64,000 nt of DNA from Streptomyces sedi. Its GTDB lineage: Bacteria > Actinomycetota > Actinomycetes > Streptomycetales > Streptomycetaceae. Positions 59,007 through 64,000 of the stretch are shown piece by piece (the stretch's first letter is position 1; each line of letters starts with the position of its first letter). Where the stretch lies: NCBI RefSeq assembly GCF_006335015.1, contig NZ_VDGT01000004.1, positions 1-64,000 of the forward strand, read 5' to 3'. The translations under genes and the position numbers were made by a program. The notes under the pieces are model-generated. The model was not told where the DNA came from, searched no databases, and saw only the letters and a list, made by a program, of their open reading frames with translations.

Positions 59007-59699
59007 TCAGCAGTCCTCGTCCCGCTCCGTGGCGGGTTCGTTGGCCGGGATGGCGAGTTCCGCGAGCTGGGTGGCGGCCTCCTCCGCCGTGGCCAGCGAG
59101 GTGAAGCCCTCGCCGAGCACCAGGTCGACGGCGGCGGGGCCGGTCGCGCCGGCCTCGCCCGCGGCCTCGGGGTCGCCGGTCTCCGCGCCGGTCAGCTGGG
59201 CCGTGACCAGCCCGACCGCGCCGGAGGCGTTGGCCGCCTCGGCGCCGAGCACCAGCCCCGGCGCCTCGACGCGGCCGTCGAGCGGCTCGGGGGCGTTCTC
59301 CACCTCGCCGATGGTGAAGCCGCGTTCCGCGAGGGCGTCGGCCGTCTCCTGCGCGAGCCCGGTGCGGGTGGTCGCGTTGTAGACGTTGACGGTGACGGCC
59401 GTCGGGTCGGGGGCCTCGGCCGGCTCGGGGGTGGCGGCCTCGGTGGTCGGTTCGCAGGTCTCGCCGCCTCCGGTGGCGGACCGCGCCTGGGTGGAACGGT
59501 CGCGTGCGCCCGCGGAGCCGTCCGAGGTGAACACGTCGACCAGCTGCACCGTTCCGAAGCCCAGCACACCCAGCGCGGCCACCGTGCCGAGCGCCGCGAG
59601 CACCCTGCGACGGTGGCGGGGGCGGCGCATTCGCGGGTAACGGTCGCCCGTGACACGGAACTTCTTGCCGCCCATGCCAGGGGGCGTCAACATGCTCAT
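59007..59699 (-). CDS. LytR C-terminal-domain membrane protein
   Basis: 230 residues from ATG at 59699. A TM helix (VLAALGTVAALGVLGFGTVQ) near residue 30-55 precedes an extracytoplasmic LytR_C domain (VNVYNATTRTGLAQETADAL). A role in the envelope is assumed from the domain. Confidence 0.85.
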   Translation of the reverse strand: MSMLTPPGMGGKKFRVTGDRYPRMRRPRHRRRVLAALGTVAALGVLGFGTVQLVDVFTSDGSAGARDRSTQARSATGGGETCEPTTEAATPEPAEAPDPTAVTVNVYNATTRTGLAQETADALAERGFTIGEVENAPEPLDGRVEAPGLVLGAEAANASGAVGLVTAQLTGAETGDPEAAGEAGATGPAAVDLVLGEGFTSLATAEEAATQLAELAIPANEPATERDEDC

Positions 59700-59807
59700 G
59701 ACGGCAGCGTAGTCAGACTTATCGCCACGGCCCAATATGTGATCAGCTGAATTGCTGATGCGGGGCCCGAACGGGGCAACGCCCGGTGGCGGCGCGCCCC
59801 CGGCGCG

Positions 59808-60107
59808 TCAGTCGTCCAGCTCCAGCACCCTGGCGTGCAGCACCTGCCGCTGCTGGAGCGCCGCGCGCACCGCGCGGTGCAGGCCGTCCTCCAGGTAGAG
59901 GTCACCCTGCCACTTGACCACGTGGGCGAAGAGGTCGCCGTAGAACGTGGAGTCCTCGGCGAGCAGTGTCTCCAGGTCCAGCTGCTGTTTCGTGGTCACC
60001 AGCTGGTCCAGGCGAACCGGGCGCGGGGCCACGTCAGACCACTCCCGGGTGTGGTCCCGGCCGTGGGCCGGATAGGGCCGTCCGTTTCCGATGCGCTTGA
60101 AGATCAC
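59808..60107 (-). CDS. Conserved actinobacterial protein, ParB-like or VapB-type annotation
   Basis: 99 residues. LEDGLHRAVRAALQQRQVLH resembles the ParB-type DGxHR motif. Streptomyces homologues are often named VapB-like antitoxins, but no toxin gene is adjacent. Confidence 0.75.
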   Translation of the reverse strand: MIFKRIGNGRPYPAHGRDHTREWSDVAPRPVRLDQLVTTKQQLDLETLLAEDSTFYGDLFAHVVKWQGDLYLEDGLHRAVRAALQQRQVLHARVLELDD

Positions 60108-60222
60108 ACGGAGAGCCTACCGGGCGCGGTGCTCCCGCCGCAGCCTCCCGGCGTGGTACGGGCGGAGACGAGGGGGCTGGCGTGGCGTCAGCGGCACGCG
60201 GGGCGGGCGGGCGCGGCGCGCG

Positions 60223-61683
60223 TCAGGGCAGGTGCCAGGCGTAGCGGCCGACGGCGCGGGCGAGCGCGCGGGTGTGGGCGGCGAGGGCCTCGGTCGAGAT
60301 GTTCTCCACGGTGTCGCAGGCCCGGTGGTAGCAGGGGTCGTAGGGCTCGCCCGCGGTGCCGCCCCAGAGCGCGGCCTCCTCGGCGGTCTTCAGCCCGTCG
60401 CCGCCGGCGAAGGTCCCGCCCGCGGGGATGCCCGCCTCCAGGAACGGGGCGTAGTCGCTGCGGCCGTTGAACGGAACGGCACTGGTCCTGGAGGCGTCGC
60501 CGTCGCCGAGGAACGCGGCCAGGTCGTCGGCGACGGCGGCCGAACGCTCGTCGGCGCCCGCGCCGTCGTGGACGAAGAGCCCGTGGTTGGGGGAGCCGGC
60601 CATGTCGAGGTTGAGATAGAGGGCGGTGGCCTCGCGTTCGGCGGGGGTGAGCCGCGCGACGTGGTGCTCGGCGCCGCGCAGCCCCATCTCCTCGGCCGAC
60701 CAGAGCGCGAAGCGCACCCGGTGCGGGTGCTCGCCCGCCGGCTCGTGCTCGGCCAGGGCCAGCGCGGTGGCCAGCACGGCGGCGGCGCCTGAGGCGTTGT
60801 CGTTGATGCCGGGGCCCTCGGCGACGGAGTCCAGGTGCGCGCCGACCACCACGGTGGTGGCCGGGTCGCCGCCCGGGGTGTCGGCGATGACGTTGAACGT
60901 CTCGCGGTCCTCGACCAGTTCGCGCAGTTCGAGCCTGACCGCCGCCGCCGGGTTCTCGGCGACGGCGGCGAGCAGGGCCAGGCCGTCCTCGCGGGTGAGG
61001 CCGCCGACGGGCAGGGCCGACGGGTCGGGGTCGCCGAGGGTGCCGGCCAGTTCGCCGGCCTCGGAGTTGTAGACCAGGGCGGCGACGGCGCCGGCCGAGG
61101 CGGCGTTGGCCTGCTTCTCGGCGTAGGTGCACTCGCCGCGCTCCAGCAGGGCGACGCGGCCGGTCAGCTCCAGGCCGGCGAAGTCCTCGGCGGCGCAGCC
61201 GGCGCCGCCGGTGCCGTGCGCGGTGACGGGGGTCAGGGCGGCGGTGAGCCCGCCGGGCGCGGTGGCGCCGGTGTAGGCCATGGCACGCACCGGGATGTGC
61301 CGCTCCGCCTCGTTCCCCTCGCCGGTCGGCAGCAGGGTCAGCCGTTCGGCGAGCGTCTCCCGGTAGGGGAAGGTGAAGCGCTCGTAGCCGACCCGCAGCC
61401 CGGCGCCGGTCAGGACGCGGGCGGCGTGCCGTGCGGAGATCTCGTGGCCCCGGCTCCCGGCGGCGCGGTGGCCGTCGGCGGCCTCGGCGGCGGCCTGGAA
61501 GGCGTCGAGATGGCGGAACGTGTCGGCTGCGGTGAGGCCGGCGGCCATCGACTCGCCGAGCGCTTCGCCGAGGGACTCGCCGAGCGACTCGCCCCGCTCG
61601 GCGGCGGGTGGTTCCCGGTGGTCCGAGGCCGTCCAGGGGGCGGCGAGCGCCAGGGCGAGCGCGGTGGCGACAAGAGCGATCAT
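60223..61683 (-). CDS. Secreted M28 metallopeptidase
   Basis: 486 residues from ATG at 61683. Signal peptide, PA domain, and the zinc site GAHLDS, INDNASG, SAEEMG, LDMAG and YHRACD. A Glu/Ser-Gly-rich repeat (GESLGESLGEALGES) follows the signal. Likely an extracellular aminopeptidase. Confidence 0.92.
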   Translation of the reverse strand: MIALVATALALALAAPWTASDHREPPAAERGESLGESLGEALGESMAAGLTAADTFRHLDAFQAAAEAADGHRAAGSRGHEISARHAARVLTGAGLRVGYERFTFPYRETLAERLTLLPTGEGNEAERHIPVRAMAYTGATAPGGLTAALTPVTAHGTGGAGCAAEDFAGLELTGRVALLERGECTYAEKQANAASAGAVAALVYNSEAGELAGTLGDPDPSALPVGGLTREDGLALLAAVAENPAAAVRLELRELVEDRETFNVIADTPGGDPATTVVVGAHLDSVAEGPGINDNASGAAAVLATALALAEHEPAGEHPHRVRFALWSAEEMGLRGAEHHVARLTPAEREATALYLNLDMAGSPNHGLFVHDGAGADERSAAVADDLAAFLGDGDASRTSAVPFNGRSDYAPFLEAGIPAGGTFAGGDGLKTAEEAALWGGTAGEPYDPCYHRACDTVENISTEALAAHTRALARAVGRYAWHLP

Positions 61684-61825
61684 GTAAGAGGACGTTATGT
61701 GAGGTTTATAGGGAAAGGTGGGTGGACGCACGCGTCATTTCGGATTGATTTCTGTCAATGTGCGTCTTGTCTCGAAAGCTGGGCGTCCATTGACGACTGA
61801 TCGTCGGGCGACGGAGGGTTCGCAC

Positions 61826-62749
61826 ATGCGTGGGGTGCTGACCGGTTTTGCGATCATCGCGTTCATCATCGTCGTCGGCTACCTGCTCGGGCGGCGCGGA
61901 GCCCTGGGGGAGGACGGCCGCGAGGTCCTCACCCGGCTGGCGTTCCAGGTGGCGACACCGGCGCTGCTCTTCGTCACCGTCTCCGAGGCGGACCTCTCCG
62001 CGCTCTTCTCCCCCCAGCTGCTGGTCGCCGCCCTCACCTTCGTCGGGGCCTCCGCCATCTTCGTGGTGGTCGCCCTGGTCCGCCGCTGGGGCGTCGGCCA
62101 GACGGTGGTCGGCGCGCTCTGCTCCGGCTATGTGAACGCGGCCAACCTCGGCATCCCCGTCGCCGTCTACGTGCTCGACGACATCTCGCTCGTCGCGCCC
62201 GTGCTGCTCTTTCAACAACTGGTCATCTCACCGGTCGTGTTGACCGTTCTCGACCTGACCACCCGGTCGGCCGACGCGCGCGACGGCACGCTGCGGCGGC
62301 TGACCACTCCGTTCCGCAACCCGATCGTGCTCGGCTCGCTCGCCGGCGTGGCCGTCGCCGCGTCGGGCTGGCGCCCGCCGACCGCCGTGATGGAACCGGC
62401 CGTGCTGCTCGGCAACATGGCCGTGCCGGCCGTGCTGCTCGCCTTCGGCATCTCGCTCTACGGCAGCGAGATCCCCGGGCGCGGCGCCGACCGCGCCCAG
62501 GTGCTGCTCGCCGTCGCGCTGAAGTCGCTGGTCGCGCCGGCGCTGGGGTGGCTGCTGGCGCTGGCCTTCGGCCTCGACCGGGGCGCACAGCTGGTCGTCG
62601 TGGTGACCGTCGCGCTGCCGACGGCGCAGAACGTGTTCACGTACGCCTCGCACTACGGGGTGGGCCTGCGCCTGGCCCGCGAGTCGGTCCTGCTCTCGAC
62701 GGCGCTGGCCGTCCCCGTCCTCACGGTGATCGCTGCGCTGTTGGGGTGA
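61826..62749 (+). CDS. AEC-family (auxin efflux carrier-like) transporter
   Basis: 307 residues, about ten TM helices, with GYVNAANLGIPVAVYVLDD and ALPTAQNVFTYASHYGVG. Start ATG follows GGAGGG. The family exports or takes up small carboxylates; substrate unknown. Confidence 0.88.
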   Translation: MRGVLTGFAIIAFIIVVGYLLGRRGALGEDGREVLTRLAFQVATPALLFVTVSEADLSALFSPQLLVAALTFVGASAIFVVVALVRRWGVGQTVVGALCSGYVNAANLGIPVAVYVLDDISLVAPVLLFQQLVISPVVLTVLDLTTRSADARDGTLRRLTTPFRNPIVLGSLAGVAVAASGWRPPTAVMEPAVLLGNMAVPAVLLAFGISLYGSEIPGRGADRAQVLLAVALKSLVAPALGWLLALAFGLDRGAQLVVVVTVALPTAQNVFTYASHYGVGLRLARESVLLSTALAVPVLTVIAALLG

Positions 62750-62757
62750 GCGGCAGT

Positions 62758-63160
62758 CGACTACCGGCCTTGCCGGCCTGGGTGGGTGGTCGTGCTCGGC
62801 CCGGTGGGTGGTTGCTCGCGCGGTTCCCCGCGCCGGTTTTCGGCAGGTGGCGGCCGTCTTGGGGGCGCGGGGAACTGCGCGGTGCATGTGTGGCGGGGGT
62901 CGGGCGACTACCGGCCTTGCCGGCCTGGGTGGGGTGTCGTCCTCGGCCCGGTGGGTGGTTGCTCGCGCAGTTCCCCGCGCCCCTGGTTGTGGCGGGCGTC
63001 GCCGGTCAGGTGCCGGTCAGAGGTCGGTCAGGCGACCACGGTGCGGCACCGGTGAGGTGGGTGGTCGTGCTCGGCCCGGTGGGTGGTTGCTCGCGCGGTT
63101 CCCAGCGCCCCTGGTCGTGGCGGGCGTCGCCGGTCAGGTGCCGGTCAGAGGCCGGTCAGC
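62758..63160. repeat. Three copies of a Streptomyces-type intergenic repeat
   Basis: A unit with CTCGGCCCGGTGGGTGGTTG and then GCTCGCGCRGTTCCCCGCGCC occurs near 62758-62834, 62905-62985 and 63057-63115. An inverted piece (GCGCGGGGAACTGCGCG) is at 62865-62881. GTCGCCGGTCAGGTGCCGGT follows copies two and three. No gene. Confidence 0.7.
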
Positions 63161-64000
63161 GCGTGGACCGGGAGGCCGAGGAGGGCGAAGCCCAGCACCA
63201 CCAGTGGATACAGCGACGCGCGGTTGAAGACGTCCAGCGCCGTCGGCGGCTCGCTGCACCGCAGCAGCCGCTGCGCCGGCCACACCAGCGCGTAGCCGCC
63301 GGCCGCCAGCGTGCCGACCGCGCCCAGCAGGCCCACCACCGGCAGCGCCTCCAGCACCATCCCGACGCTCGCCGCGAACGTCACCAGCAGGCCGACCGCC
63401 GACACCAGCCCGCTGCGCCTGCGCCCGTAGACCGTCGGAACGGTCCGCACCCCGAGGTGCTTGTCCTCGTCGACGTCGGCGAGGTCGTTGACGATGTTCC
63501 TGCCGCCGATCTCCCAGGCCGCGAGCCACAGCGCGAACAGCCACAGCAGCGGGTCGTTCACCGCGTCCGTCACCGCGAACCAGCCGACGCAGCCGCCGAG
63601 CGCCACCATCACTCCGGTGAGCAGCGTCTTGTAGGGGGTGACGCGGGCCAGCTTGCAGTAGACCGCCTCCAGCACACCCGCCGCGACGAACAGCGCCACG
63701 CAGACCCAGCTGATCATCGCCGCCAGCACCAGCGACACCGCGCCCAGCGACGCCACCCACGAGGCGGCGACCGGCAGGCTCAGCCGGCCCTGCGCCAGCG
63801 GGTGGCGCACCCCCGCGCTGTCGATGTCGTAGCCGTCGAACTCCCGCAGGTTGGAGAAACGTTGCTGGTCGATGTTCCAGTCGATCAGGTCGTTCACCGC
63901 GAAGACGGCGAAGTACGCGGCGAACGAGGCGAGCGCGACCAGCACCATCCGCCCGGGCGAGGCGCCGCCGGCCAGCAGCAGGCCGAGCATCGGCTGCGCC
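63145..64000 (-). CDS. UbiA-family prenyltransferase (5' end outside window)
   Basis: At least 285 residues; the frame stays open past the window edge. Aspartate motifs NDLIDWNID and DLADVDEDK bind magnesium-pyrophosphate, with eight or so TM helices. It transfers a polyprenyl chain to an aromatic or similar acceptor. Confidence 0.9.
   Translation of the reverse strand, partial: AQPMLGLLLAGGASPGRMVLVALASFAAYFAVFAVNDLIDWNIDQQRFSNLREFDGYDIDSAGVRHPLAQGRLSLPVAASWVASLGAVSLVLAAMISWVCVALFVAAGVLEAVYCKLARVTPYKTLLTGVMVALGGCVGWFAVTDAVNDPLLWLFALWLAAWEIGGRNIVNDLADVDEDKHLGVRTVPTVYGRRRSGLVSAVGLLVTFAASVGMVLEALPVVGLLGAVGTLAAGGYALVWPAQRLLRCSEPPTALDVFNRASLYPLVVLGFALLGLPVHALTGL

Noticed and set aside
62758..63160. 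CRISPR-like array
   Set aside because: Repeats are long, unequal and irregularly spaced with one inverted piece; no cas genes.

Overview
The window is high-GC DNA with actinomycete gene content: wblA next to a class A penicillin-binding protein and paired ArsA-type ATPases, tandem sigN/sigF-type sporulation sigma factors, the tadA-upp block, and a pSAM2-type integrative element. It is most likely a Streptomyces or close relative chromosome. Two stretches (about 1-1650 and 41600-43800) are visibly less GC-rich than the rest and look acquired.

Region by region. 1-1750: the end of an IS5-like transposase, then a two-gene operon encoding a minimal CRISPR polymerase (mCpol) and a predicted CARF-like, two-helix membrane effector. 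The operon is followed by a partial tRNA-Arg 3' end that looks like the end of an integrative element. 1912-9620: a NERD-helicase fusion, a zinc-ribbon protein, and an Rhs polymorphic toxin with a TreTu-like ADP-ribosyltransferase tip and an overlapping immunity gene. 9933-32876: mostly core chromosome, with tRNA-Pro, a phosphoesterase, YqeY, the PBP, wblA, the ArsA-like ATPases, RidA, an S9 peptidase, SURF1, an ECF sigma factor with a membrane partner, aspartokinase, a PAS/GAF/SpoIIE phosphatase, recR, ybaB, dnaX and SRP RNA.

32972-44397: tRNA-Ser(GGA) carries a complete 11.3 kb actinomycete integrative and conjugative element (AICE), bounded by 115-bp perfect direct repeats. It encodes integrase, excisionase, a rolling-circle Rep that seems to start at a rare ATC codon, small transfer proteins, a TraB/FtsK translocase, a KorSA-type GntR repressor with candidate operators, and a Pif-type Nudix protein. 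Its cargo is an AAA ATPase plus PIN-like nuclease pair, a candidate defence system. A degenerate 35-bp sequence (32/35 identical) lies downstream of both low-GC cargos, at 1639 and 43754, hinting that they arrived through related elements.

44553-64000: chromosome again, with a phosphotransferase, a HhH-GPD protein, an F420-type oxidoreductase, a GH16 glucanase, sigN/sigF, katG with a divergent Fur-family gene, an O-methyltransferase, tRNA-Ser(CGA), tadA and its associated gene, upp, a LytR_C protein, an M28 peptidase, an AEC transporter, and a UbiA prenyltransferase that runs off the window.

The headline is the mCpol operon. By analogy with the recently described Panoptes systems, the polymerase would continuously make a cyclic nucleotide that keeps the membrane effector off, and phage proteins that sequester the nucleotide would trigger it. 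The effector here appears to have a CARF-like N-terminus and C-terminal helices instead of the 2TM-beta layout, so it may be an uncharacterised variant.
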